Below, piece after piece: positions 9,835-20,815 of a stretch of 31,870 bases of DNA. The notes under the pieces are model-generated. The model had not been told where the DNA came from and made no database searches. It was given only the letters and a program-made list of their open reading frames with translations. The DNA is from Phoronis ovalis (lineage: Eukaryota; Phoronida; Phoronidae), in NCBI GenBank assembly GCA_028565635.1, contig JAOXYB010025957.1:1-31870 (forward strand). Direction: 5' to 3'. Positions within the stretch are counted from its first letter, which is position 1, and every line of letters begins with the position of its first letter. The position numbers and the translations under genes are program-made.

Positions 9835-11310
9835 CTAAAAAAAAATAAAACAAAAAATGCATGCCGCCAGCAGGAACTTTTTATGAAATGCATGCAAAAA
9901 AAACTTTGCTTTTGCTGTTAGTTGGTATTTATCTGTGTGATACCAGAGGCGTCATGTATGGACATACAGGGTGACTGGGAATAAGGGCACCAAGTTTAAA
10001 ATTGTATAAAAAGTGGGATTTTTCATAAGGTATTTTTCAAACTTGATGCAAATAAAAGGTTTAATATAGTATATTGACCTTCAAAATCCAATTATGACCT
10101 CAGGGCACGCTCCTGGGACTATTTAAATAACTATTACCATTAGGATATGATATGTACCTTTTAGCTTAATAGCATAAATAATGGATTTATTGTATGATGT
10201 AACACTAAGCATCCTTACATAAAATATCCTGTTTTTTAATCACTGTAACGCTCTTAAATATATGCTGTCAATCATTGATGATTTCTTATTTTTAATAAAT
10301 AATTGATTTCATAGATATTAATTTGGATCTAACCTATTCCTATGGTAGCTTACTCTAGTATCAAAAAATGTGCATGTAATTAATATTAAAATATTTGAAC
10401 GAAAACCATACGAATTCTCTATCGTAGTGACATCTAAGAAATAATCCTCATGCCTCCTACTGTGAAAAAAATATAAAAGTAGAAGATCGTAACACTACAG
10501 ACCCCTAGACTGTGTGTACAAATAATGTTACCTTTCTTTTCAATATTTGAGAATTTCTAATTAAGATAAGACCGATAAGACATCGGCTTTGAAAATGATG
10601 GTTTTGTAGTTTTGAATCTTAAATCTTAATAGACAGCTATGAAGGTAACATAATCACATGTAAATTAATGTTTGTCAAAAAACATTGAAACCGTAAGCAC
10701 TCTGTAGCTGGATGAATTTTTTAAAATAAATTCACCAAATATATATATTTTTAATCGAAGTTAATTTGCATGACTGTTTTATTGCAGTATACACTCGTTG
10801 AACTATGTACATGTAATAATAAATGTTCTGCACGAGGCATAAATGAGGAATTGTATCGGTTTCTCGAATGATCCTAAGGCATTTCATGAGTAGCGTACTA
10901 GAATAATTCAGCTCAAAAGTTTTACCTGAACAAAAAAAAATGGCATTAGCGTGTTATTGTAATATAGATATGGCGTGTATTAATATTTTTTCGTATTAAT
11001 ATAAATTAAATCTCTATTTATCGTTACATCTTTTACGATTTTTTTTACATTTTTTAATTAATGGTTCCAATCAAGTGAGTACATAATAACTTTTTCCGTG
11101 CATCAAATGAAAAAGCTTGTAACAAGATGAAAACTATTCTATTTTGATGAATAATAGCAATTTAATTTAGGAATATTTGCGTTCATGTATGTAAATACAT
11201 TAGCTTTATCCAATATTTCATATTTTACGTATAACAATGATAGATTGAAATATTAATTTAAGAAAAAAGGATCGGTTATCGCGGAACCGCTGTTAACTTA
11301 CCAGAACTTT
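9835..11310 (-). other. First intron of gene B
   Basis: Equivalent to the gene A intron 1551-4088, shortened, with shared blocks at 10068-10115 and 10120-10470. No further gene or element is seen. Confidence 0.55.
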
Positions 11311-11610
11311 TTATGTATGTATCAGCGTTGGCTGGGGTACATATAGACTATGTCGTTTCGCACTGCCATCCAACACAAAATAAACACACAATTGTCTAGT
11401 TTTATCTGTTTGATACGCTGCACATATTTTTCTTTTGCTCCAAGCTAATGTGCACTCCCCGTCATTATTAACATTAATGGCTGCCAGCAGAGAACCCTGC
11501 AGACAAGTTCCGTCTTCAGTGTTTTCGTACCTTGTTATCCTATCATCTGAGCCAATAAATGGAACACTGATTAACCAGAGACAAACCGAAAATCCAACGT
11601 CGCAATTCAT
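11311..11610 (-). pseudogene. Gene B exon 1: signal peptide and frameshifted PAN domain
   Basis: The ATG at 11610 opens a signal peptide (core FSVCLWLISVPF) and a PAN domain close to gene A (RITRYE, CLQGS, INVN, CAAYQ). The second Cys of the C-x3-C pair has become Trp (ECTLAWSKRK). After the QLCV position one T is missing relative to gene A, which shifts the frame and gives a TAA before the domain ends. An extra A near 11300-11310 would restore the frame, but only after that stop. The GTAAGT donor is still present. Confidence 0.72.
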
Positions 11611-11829
11611 TTTGGAGCAGTTATGGTGTACACATGGTTTGGAAGAGTGCTATCTCATGCCATGTTACTTGCTAGCAATTTCGATAATATATGAATGACA
11701 GGCTATACCCACCTCAAAGACATAAATTAATGCAAAATATTTATTATTAATCTACAAATGGTCCCAGAGCCATTTTCTCGCTGATTTAAATGAAAATTTA
11801 AATTTAAATTTTATATATTTATGATGCCG

Positions 11830-12464
11830 GTAGATGGTAGCATTAAAAATATATATAATAACAATTATTATATCGATAAATCGATTACAGCGCATATGTT
11901 TGCAGCTAGCAAAAGAGTTAATGAGGAAAGGAGCGGACAAGTTTAACAAATCCTTATTGGAATTTCTACTGTATATATAATACCTATATTACTTTAATCA
12001 CAAATAAATATAGTTTAGTCGACTCTAACAAACATCATTGTTAGTGACCACTGGTTAATTGTAAGCAAAAACTTGTTTTCGTAGTTGAATAAAGTGTATA
12101 ATTTTACTTACAATTATTGTGATAGTGAATAAAAGTTTGTGGAAACGTTATTCCAGTACTAATTTAAAATTTAGAATGCGTTGTACAAACCCATCTATCC
12201 CAATTGGTTCGTATAATAAATTATACAGTAGAAAGCGATCGCTTTTGTCAAAACATTCACTGTTGCCGTAAAAAGCTAAACTTACAACATTGTCTTGATG
12301 TAATTAAGTCTCAAAATTAAAACAAAAAAAAAACAAGTACACTCTCAACATGTCGTTTTGATGATTTAGAATTAATAGTCTATGCACGTACCATAGAACA
12401 ACTACGAGGACAGTCGTTACTACACAAAAGAAGAAACATCATTTGAAAGGCAATAATTACTACA
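11830..12464. other. Spacer between gene B and the 395-residue protein gene
   Basis: AT-rich; it includes the 3' flank of the two-exon gene, where no AATAAA was found on the minus strand. Nothing else is recognised. Confidence 0.4.
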
Positions 12465-15400
12465 TTAATAATATTCGTGATCAGATACTATTTCAGAAGA
12501 TGTAGTCCAACCAAGCGGTGTATTTGGAGGAACATAAGTGGTAGCATTCATTTTCATTTCTTGAAGTCCACGGTATCTTTTTAATTGTGCGTTTGTTCTT
12601 TGTTTTATTTGTTTTTTAACTGCATCTCTATTTGCTCTTAGATACATATTATTTCCGGTCCCTGTATACTTGGGTAAGAAGTCACTATAAGTCTCTTGAC
12701 CAGCACCAATTTTTAACCAGGTATCAACAAAATCACCAGATACCACTGAATTTTTTGGTAATTTCGGAAGTCGTCGATAGCCCTTTGCTTTTTCTAATGC
12801 CCTTTTTTCCAATTCTTCATACTTGTGGCTGTCTGCAGCCTTTAGTATATTCCTCGCTAGTTTCATATCTCTTTTAGCATGTAATCTTTGGTTTAAAGAG
12901 AAAGAATTCTGCCTTCCCAAAGTACTGTTAGTATTGTCTCGTTTTAAGTGTTCATGGTACGAATCTCCGCGTGAGTATATAAGGCAAGACTCAGGTTTAA
13001 GTTCCGGCAGAATTGCCGACGGTGAGGAAGCTTTCAGACTAATTTTCTTTTTAGTATGTACTGCGTAAGTACAAGTGCCTTGCTGATTGGTAACATCGCT
13101 TTTATATGATAAACTGAAATATAAAAAACATTTTGAAAAAATTATTCAAAAGTTATTATAATATTTGCAAAAAATCACCCTTTCTCTTATTTTGATTATA
13201 ATACAACTTTCCAAGACTGACACTCGAAAGCGAGTAACTTAGAACTTTTAATAAATTTAATTGTGAACTCCAAAATTATGATGAAGAAACTTAAAAATCG
13301 TTTATTAGAAATTATGTTTCTTATATATAATGAAGTACTCGTATGGTGCGAGCGCCTCAGTCACCATGGTGCTGTATCAACCTTAGCTGGTAGCCAGAGT
13401 TTGAATGATAATTTATATTACATCGTCAGATAAGTGAAATCTCTTTGTGAGTAGAAATTGAGGGGGGTAAATGTAGATAATATCGACGTTGATATTACAT
13501 TATGAAGAGCGATTTACCAGGCAACAGTGACGTGATATTTAATGTACAATACTCATTTATTACCCTACCTCGTTAACGTTGGTTTTCGAAGTAAGGGAAT
13601 TGCATTAGAAGTCCGATTAAAAAAATCGGCCCACATCATCCTTCTTTCGGAAAAAAACTTTACTCTTTTCTAACCAAGCTATTTCCGTCTAGTTTATAAT
13701 AGATACTTCGCAATTCTGTAGATAATCATTCCATGACTAAAAGTACTATTTATTATATCGCTTTTACAGGAATTGGGTATACATAAAATGAATGGTTGCA
13801 TCCTGTAAGTTGCATCCTGACAGCCTGAGTCTATTGAGGAAGTGTAGTACTTGTGCAGAAATACTCCCGCTGCACGTTTTTTAAATCCAATATTTTGTAT
13901 TCTATCCGCTATATATTTTTCCTCTCCACACAGAAACAATGATACAACTTGATGAACAATTTTTGTGGCTATATCTTCTTTTGTCTTACTATTTTTGTTG
14001 CTCCTTTACTAATTAGTAATCCAAAATATTTTCCATCGCTACAGTTATACCAAATATAGTAGATAAGAAGCTAAAATCGATGTGCTATCTGGTAACATTA
14101 TCAAAAAAATATTAAGCTGCAGTCGTTATACAAAGCTACAAGTACGGTATACCGCTGGAGCCAGTATACTTGATCGCTTTCATATAATCTGATTTTAGCT
14201 AATAAATAAACTTAGGTTCATCATAAAGTTTACACACAACCCCGTGAGTTTAATTTACCGTATGTCAACTTGTCATTAAGTCATAGAAAAAGTACAAAAA
14301 TAGCCGGATATTTGTCAAATAATGTCTTACAATATATCACCAATGATATTGGATAATTATAATTTTGCATGTTAGCTAGATTGAACATTAACAATACTTG
14401 AATTGATTTCACTATACCATAAAAACATTAGTATAATGGTTTACAAATGGATAATGATTCTGCAGTTTGCAAACATTTTATTAAGGTATTTTAATATTAC
14501 TTGTAAATATATATGTTCCCTACTGATCTATACAACACTACGCCACAAAGTGTTTCTGATAATATTATATTCCATTACATTCTATTCTGTATATAAGCCC
14601 CGGGGTAAAAACCAGGGACAAACCATAAGACTGTTCTCGGTAGCAGAACATATTATCGGCTGATTATGTAAATACAGGTTTTGTGTAATCCATTAAAATA
14701 GTTATTGTACAACGAAATATTTTGAACTTCTTTTACTTAATCAGTCACCAAAGAATTGTTTGCTTCACACTATACGTCCAGAATGTGTTTTCACAGGATT
14801 GGCTATTAATCTTTTGTCTTCAGACTCCGAGTCACTAGAACTACTACCTATTTCAGCTACAACTACATCTTCACCACTGTCACTATCATTTTCATCTGAA
14901 CTGTCATTCATACTATTTGGTTTCTCTAAGTTGCTGGGTAACTTGGTATTCAGTTGACTTGCTGCTGTGTGCTTTTTTTTTTAATTTTCTTGTTTAGGGA
15001 TCCTCTCTTTTCCTACTAGTTTGTGAAAATCAAGAAAGGTATTTATCAAGAATCACTGCGCAAAAAATTACAACCCCCCTTTCGTGGTGCACAGAAATTC
15101 ATGACCACCCCCCTTTTGCCTTGCACAAAAATTCGTGACCCCCCTGTCCCTAAGGTGCTTAGCTCGTAGCTTGCTTGCCAACACTTTCATAAGTCACCAA
15201 TAGATGGCATAGTAGTATAAAAAGTATACATGCATGACGACTTTTTAAGTACAAAAATCCAGACAAAAGCGCGAACTTTCAACTTCCTTCAGCATTACTT
15301 ACTACGAGTATTTCAGCATTACTTACTACGGGGATGTATTGCAGGGCAGTTTAATAAGTGAGCAATTAAAATTTCAAAACAGTTAGTTACATTTTTTAAA

Positions 15401-16434
15401 AACGAATCAGTATGACATCATTTGAAGGCAGTAACGCAGAAAAACACAGTTTCCCTTAAATCTCGTGAGTGGATTTTATCATAAGTACCAAGAGACATAC
15501 TGATAGATAAAAACCCTGAGGATGAAAACGCCTATGGCTAACACTAGTTGATCAGCAGGTGTTGATTGACATGAAGATCTACGAACAGGACTTACCAGCG
15601 GTTTCTAATTTTCGCAACGGCTGAGTTAAAGTACCAAGCACCCATTTATGCAATGGATTTTTTTATTTTTTTTGAATAAAATGGTATTAATTCTAGTGCA
15701 AGATCGTAAGAAAAATTATCATGTTTAACACAAATGATGCAAACAAAAAAGACGGCTTAATTCAGATCAAATAAACTTGCAATGCACACCTGGATGCGCG
15801 AAATCTATCTCTTGAAGACAAATCAGTTGTTCCGCGACTTATAGCGCGTCTGTGTAGTGCAATGTCTATTATCAACCAATTTTCAAGACACTCACCTGTT
15901 GGTATGCTTTTTAGTTACCGCGTGGCGTGGACGCATTTTCCTCTTGACAAATAATGGGTTAATCCCAGAGAATCCACATTTTGTACGATTTTCGTACATT
16001 GGTTTTACAATGCTATTTCGTATATGATAACCATCGACAGTATTTCCAGTGATTGAAGAATTCACTTCAGATCCCGACCCACTGTTTTGCTTTTTGTTAT
16101 TTACATGCATATCATCATCTCCTGCATCTCTGTTATGTATACTACTCTTCACCTTGCTGCCATTTGCTTGAAGAATGTTACAATGCAAAGAGCTGTCAGC
16201 ATTAGACGCTATAACTGTTTTTATCTTAATGCCATCATTTTTACTTAGAAAACCGTCATCAGATGGCGGTGTTTTTGGCTTGAAATCTTTTAGAAAGTCG
16301 TCGTTAAGGACTACATGCATTGTGCCTCTGTCTTCCTCCCACCAACCACGACCATTATGTACATTCATGTAGAAGTTTTCTTGTTGATTCAAGACTCCTG
16401 TTTGTTGTCTTATTACTGGTAATGATACTGCCAT
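12465..16434 (-). CDS. Two-exon gene for an unrecognised 395-residue basic protein
   Basis: Exon 1 is 16434-15896 (539 nt, donor AG|GTGAGT) and exon 2 is 13113-12465 (649 nt, acceptor TATTTCAG, stop TAA). The split codon AG|T joins them with no frame break. The ATG at 16434 is chosen because an in-frame TAA lies 16 bases upstream. I do not recognise the family. Residues 28-43 hold a compact GRGWWEEDRGTMHVVL block, 50-175 are rich in Asn, Ser and Asp, 200-300 are Lys/Arg-rich with a likely helix at 255-292, and the end has VPPNTPLGW then acidic and Tyr residues (DHEYY). There is no signal peptide or membrane segment, so it is probably cytoplasmic or nuclear. The exon 2 frame runs well beyond the internal TTG at 12920, up to the acceptor. 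The intron is 2.8 kb. Confidence 0.7.
14765..14980 (-). pseudogene. Acidic Ser/Asp-rich reading frame in the intron, possible transposon relic
   Basis: The frame has 71 codons: basic start (KKKHTAAS), then an acidic middle (DSSDENDSDSGED, SSSSDSESED) and a tail KTHSGRIV before TGA. The same frame continues upstream past one TAA, at a run of ten A, with FLDFHKLVGKERIPKQEN, so one indel or stop may have broken a longer frame. SGR-V tails are common at the C-terminal end of retroelement polyproteins, which is only a hint. It could also be an unused exon or chance. Confidence 0.25.
15062..15150. repeat. Threefold C-rich repeat
   Basis: Units start at about 15062, 15093 and 15127. Each is an A-rich start, then ATTCATGACC or a variant, a C-run of 6-7, and (in the first two) a GCAC end. 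The units are 24-34 bases and diverged. No function is seen. Confidence 0.55.
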
Positions 16435-17591
16435 GTTCAACAACAAATATTATCCATTAACTTTGTGCAACATTGGCTTAGAAAGAACACTAAAATACAA
16501 TTACTTTAAATGAGATAAAAAGCATGTTTTGTCGTCAGCGTTGTCGTCTCAGATATATTTTCAAGTATTTTGCGTTATCGACTGTCTAAAGCATTTGGCT
16601 TGCCTTAATAACAAATAGCTTAAGTAGTACTTCTTTGATAGCTTAATTTGGTTCTCTGGCACATATCTTTCAAGTTTCCGTCAGATGGATATGTTGTCCC
16701 AACACTTGCTGAACATATATTAACAGCATTAATCTTTTAACAGTCAAAGTTGCTTTTGAATCATTTCTGTTTTCGTTTCCTATGCGGTTTCTTTAAAAAT
16801 GTCGAACTATTGGATACTCCTCAAAAGATAGCTTATCTCTCAAAACTGACATCAATCATTCTTATAAAATGACAAAGGATAATGTGACACGAAATATACC
16901 CTATACGCCTTCAGTGTTTTGTTTTAGTCAGGCAACTTAACTAGGTAATGTAACCCGGCAAACGGTCATTTTTCGCAAGTTAAATTATTCGTTTTTCCGG
17001 TTCTAACATTTAATTTATACAAACTGGTTTTGAGAGACACCCGGCGAAAAGCCATCTTTTAGTAAGTGTTTTAGCAACAGTAAAAGTTAACATGCATAGA
17101 GTCAATAAAATACTTAATTATTAATTAAAAGTATACATGTATTGTACGCTTCTTGTTTGCAGTTTTACTTGAAACTAATACGCGATGCATTCTTACCGAT
17201 ATTATGCTCAGAAAATCTTTCTAATAAAATATTCAGTAAATATAATGTTTTTGTATACAATCGGAGGTATATACTCTTACAATAACATTAAAGATATTTT
17301 GATAATGTACTTCGAGATCTATATAGGAATACGTTTCTCAGGCAAGATCTGTACAAGGAGGTATTAACCCGGTTACAAGTATTATCAGCATGCTTTGTGA
17401 CAACATTTTCCTTTTTGATAAGTACGACGGGATTTTACAAGTCTCAATGCGCATCCAGTATTCTATACATTTCTGTAAATGCAGTTGGTTTACCTGTTTA
17501 AACTTAAATTTGTGTCAACTTTCCGTTAACAGTCTAAGCCTAACTAAAAACAAGTTATAAATGATAATGTGTATGAAGGAACACAGTAAAA
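16435..17591. other. Upstream region of the two-exon gene
   Basis: No gene, repeat or RNA is recognised. No TATA box stands out in the 150 bases upstream of the ATG at 16434. Confidence 0.4.
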
Positions 17592-17931
17592 TTATACTTT
17601 CAGGATGGTAATTCCGTATTTGTAAAAGTGAGAAAAAATACAGTATTTCTGACAAGAAACCCGTACCCCTAGCTGTTTGTCACCAGATTGGCAATAAAAT
17701 AAATGATCCTCATCATTTAAAAAAACAACTAAAAACATCGATCCCTGGGAACATTTGTTTAGCATTCGGTAAAAGAATGCATCAGGAATTGCGTTTTTCA
17801 CTTTGACACTAAACGGAAAAATAACAAATTTAACACTCCATACATGATTGATGGATACATCTGTTACAGTTGAGGTTCCACTTTTTCGGGGTAATAATAT
17901 AAAAATAACGAATATAAACCGCAGCATGCTC
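17592..17931 (-). pseudogene. TNF-like C-terminal half-domain, terminal exon or pseudogene
   Basis: One open frame runs from a possible acceptor (CAACTACAG) at 17932, with an ATG at 17927, to TAA at 17592. Its C-terminal half fits the end of a TNF homology domain by eye: PDAFFYRMLNKCSQ (family: LLRS..TKCSQ), HLFYCQSGDKQLGVRVS (GVF.LQ.GDKL.V.VS) and a last strand YKYGITILKV (TFFGI..L). The first half of the jelly roll is not in this frame; a stretch ATTGACCGLYSLFLYYYPEK in the overlapping frame just upstream resembles the TNF GLYFVYSQV strand. So either a frameshift split the gene or the exon starts here. The N-terminal hydrophobic run could pass as a signal peptide, but is then unrelated to TNF. 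C1q-like is the main alternative. Confidence 0.35.
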
Positions 17932-18476
17932 CTGTAGTTGCAATTGCGGTCTTATACGACTCATGCTTGTGTATGTTTTGATTGATGCTGCACCCTGATG
18001 GCAAAATATAAGGGTAGTTTGTACACCGCCTCATAGGCGGCAGGGTTAAATCTGATGATCGTATATTCCTTGTTTTTGCTCTATAATACAGCTCATAATT
18101 ACGTGGATCAGTTTCACTGTTTTGTGATACTAGTAAGTAGCTGGGAATTAACAAACCTAAACGAGTGCCGTGGGGAATATTTTTTTTCGTCAAAGTTGAT
18201 AATTTTAACTTTTTTGATCGCTTTACATGAAGCAATTCCCGTAAATTGTTACCTAACATGATAAGGTACTGAATTCGAAAATGTCTTCTATTGTGGATAA
18301 AAGTCCACTAGGCTGTCTAGTAGAACTATTAGTGTCTAGAAGCAAAATCTTCAAGTTTTTATTATGTGGTACGGTCACAGCAGGGGGTCGATACTTAGTT
18401 TTCTGTTCAAGCATACATGTATTCTTTCCAAATACTGTAAAACCAAAAATCTCACCAATTTTTTTTTTGCACTAGT
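17864..18476 (-). pseudogene. Overlapping coding-like frames upstream of the TNF-like end
   Basis: Two further minus-strand frames precede and overlap the previous one. One runs from about 18476 (after TTACTAG) to a TAG near 18249, with KYRPPAVTVPHNKNLKILLL; the second from ATG 18259 to TAA 17864, with ETDPRNYELYYRAKTRN and the GLYSLFLYYY strand. Their composition is protein-like and each takes over where the previous one stops, as in a gene cut by two frameshifts. The frame overlaps could also hide short introns. No family is certain. Confidence 0.3.
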
Positions 18477-20683
18477 AAATCACTTTCGTTAATTTATACT
18501 TTGTATTCTTTTATATTTCCATAGTATAATGTACCATGGTGCGAGAATTTAAATATTTTGCCACACAGGTAAATAAATGTCCTTCTTAAGTAAATTGAGT
18601 ATGTTGACAGTGTAAAGAAAATGCAGATTAGTTCACGATAAAGCGTAGTATACGTTTGTTTACTTTGGGGGAAGGCCAATATAATTTACATACTAATCTA
18701 TCCTGTCCTATACGAACCGTACAAAGTAAATTGTTATATATCGATAGTATTAAAATTATATAAACGTATTGTTGGGAAACTCCACCGAATTACATGATTC
18801 TATTTCTGCTTTCATCCCAATTAATCATCCTATTGCCTTCTTGGTTGCTATATAGTACTGTCACTCACATATCTCTTTGCCATCAAAACATCACGCACTA
18901 CTCAATAGCACCTTTCTGAGTTAGAGTTTCAAGCCTCGTTAACCAGAGAAAACTGTGAGATTTTGAAGACTAGTTTAGCAATCGATTTATGGAAAAAAAA
19001 CCCAGTTTTTTTCAAGAAATTAATGAAAGAATTATCTGGTGAGATCGAATTTGTTTGATTTCACCATCTACTAAATGAAATAATTAGTCCCAGGTTAAAT
19101 ATTGTATATGTAGCGGCAAGAATGGAAATTTCAGTTAGAAAAAAGGTCCTACTACAAGCAACAATGAATATCATATTGACTTTTTAAGTAACCATATGTA
19201 GCTAAATCATGTTTTGGAAACCCTCAGTGATCACGTGACACATGTAAATGTAAATTCGAAAAAATAATATAGTCAATCACATCACCTTTTTTATTGGCAA
19301 ATTTTATGTGATTAGTTTTAGTTTTGTAGCTTAATTATTCTACGGCTTATGGGATACCTATATTTGGTAACTGAAATAAGTAAATTTTTTGGCGAGATTT
19401 TTTGTCCGAATTATTTGTCTTGTGGCCTATCAAAATAAGTCCTTCTCTAGATTGTTATGGGTTTTAAAACTTGTTTGTTCTTATGAATAGAGGTCATGGG
19501 ACTCAAAATATTTTCCCTTTAATAGATTGATTAACAAATAACACTGATCATTAAAAGATACTCCTATGAATTAGGAAGTACCTAGAGCATTGTGCTTGTT
19601 TGGCAAATGAAGTGGAATTTGGGACGGACTCTTACTTAAGAAAGTAGCGTGGTCGCTAAGCAACTGCGAAGAGTTCCCGTGACTTATATTTATCAGATTA
19701 TCATAATGCATTTATAACATTTAATATGTGTAGTATCTACAGTCATGTATACTGGGTAAATTTCACATTATATTAGCATAAAATCAATCCCAGGATATAC
19801 CAGCTCGTATTTTAAAGATTTTTCCTGAGTTTTTTTAACCGAGACAGCAAATTCAGGTGAGTCCCTTTATCACTATTATAATATAACACTGAGATAAGGT
19901 ATAAATAGTGTTGCGAGCACTATTTTGAATATGAATGGGTGAAAAGGTCACACGCAGGCTCCCACAGATTAAAAATCTACAAAACCAAGGACCAAAAACA
20001 TCCGAATTATGCATGTAGAGATATGCAAAATTGTCATTGGTGCAATTGTATTTACTACAACAGTAGAATGTAGTTATAAACATACACAGGAGTACATTAA
20101 AAGAAGTACAATTAACTAGATCTAGTTAAATGGTATACCAGAACCGTGCGGTTTATAGTCCTTGTAGGCGTCAACGCCATCTGCACCAATTCTCAGAAAA
20201 CTATAATCGAGTATATTACTTCTTTTTGACAGTTTTATCTTACTGAACTTGTTAGTGAGGAGTTCTAATTTTCACAAAAAAAATAAATTGCATTATAGCT
20301 ATAATTTCATTAAAAGTAATGAAACGAGGCGAAGCAAAGCGATAATAATATCATTGTGGATGTACCTTTGCCCGCATATACACACTTGCAATGCTTATCA
20401 AAACACAACTTTGAATGAAACTCAAAACGTATGAATGTTTGCGACACACAAACGGGCATATCAAAATAGTTACAAAAGATAAAATCCAATTCACTTTTAC
20501 TTTTTTATCGGAAGTTATAGCATAATGAAAACATGGCATTTTTCGATCGTGTGTTAAAAGCGCCTGCATAGATTTTCCCAGTCCTAATGTCAACGTGCAG
20601 TTTCCTAATGAATAACCAGCTTTTAGCTACAGCAATGCTATAACAAAACTATAACATGCTTTAATTATTTTATTGTCTTGCAG
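18477..20683. other. Intergenic region upstream of the Tctex1 gene
   Basis: About 2.2 kb, AT-rich, with only short low-complexity frames. The first exon of the Tctex1 transcript may lie here, but no candidate can be chosen by eye. Confidence 0.4.
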
Positions 20684-20815
20684 CAATGAATATAGATCAA
20701 CGATAGCTGGATCATAGCAGAAAACATTTTGAGTGAACTGGAGATTTTTTTTCAATTGGATTATACATAAAAACTTAAATAATCAGCTACTGAAGCAGTT
20801 TACAGCTAATTCAAC
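20684..20815 (+). promoter_or_regulatory. 5' leader of the Tctex1 gene with a possible splice acceptor and upstream ORF
   Basis: TTTTATTGTCTTGCAG ending at 20683 is a good splice acceptor, so a non-coding first exon may lie upstream. The leader has a six-codon upstream ORF (ATG 20686 to TAG 20706) before the main ATG, which could damp translation. Confidence 0.4.

Larger units (their letters stand above)
8351..11610 (-). pseudogene. Gene B: decayed tandem copy of the PAN-Sushi gene
   Basis: The exon order PAN (11610), Sushi (9834-9674), Sushi (9298-9113), Sushi (about 8512-8351) repeats gene A at matching places, and intron sequence is shared too. Lesions: the second cysteine of the PAN C-x3-C pair is Trp; a one-base loss near 11379-11387 shifts the PAN frame to a stop; the first Sushi exon has lost 29 bases, gained 3 that make TGA, and its donor GT has become AT; the second Sushi exon has Gln for the conserved Trp; the last Sushi lacks its first cysteine and acceptor. 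Gene A shows where each intact part should be. Transcription cannot be excluded. Confidence 0.75.
13114..15895 (-). other. Intron of the 395-residue protein gene
   Basis: No transposase or second gene is recognised. It holds an acidic Ser/Asp-rich frame on the same strand (14765-14980), a C-rich threefold repeat (15062-15150) and a 19-base direct repeat (15288-15306 and 15312-15330). The rest is AT-rich without clear structure. Confidence 0.6.

Noticed and set aside
13694-13939. 81-codon minus-strand frame with five Cys
   Set aside because: No splice sites or family pattern; the short CCTGACAGCCTGA word shared with a Sushi exon is too short to mean homology.
18027-18041. GC-rich hairpin CCGCCTCATAGGCGG
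   Set aside because: A six-pair stem with no context; no terminator or RNA gene call is justified.
18281-18475. Plus-strand 64-codon frame
   Set aside because: The opposite strand gives a more protein-like frame over the same bases.
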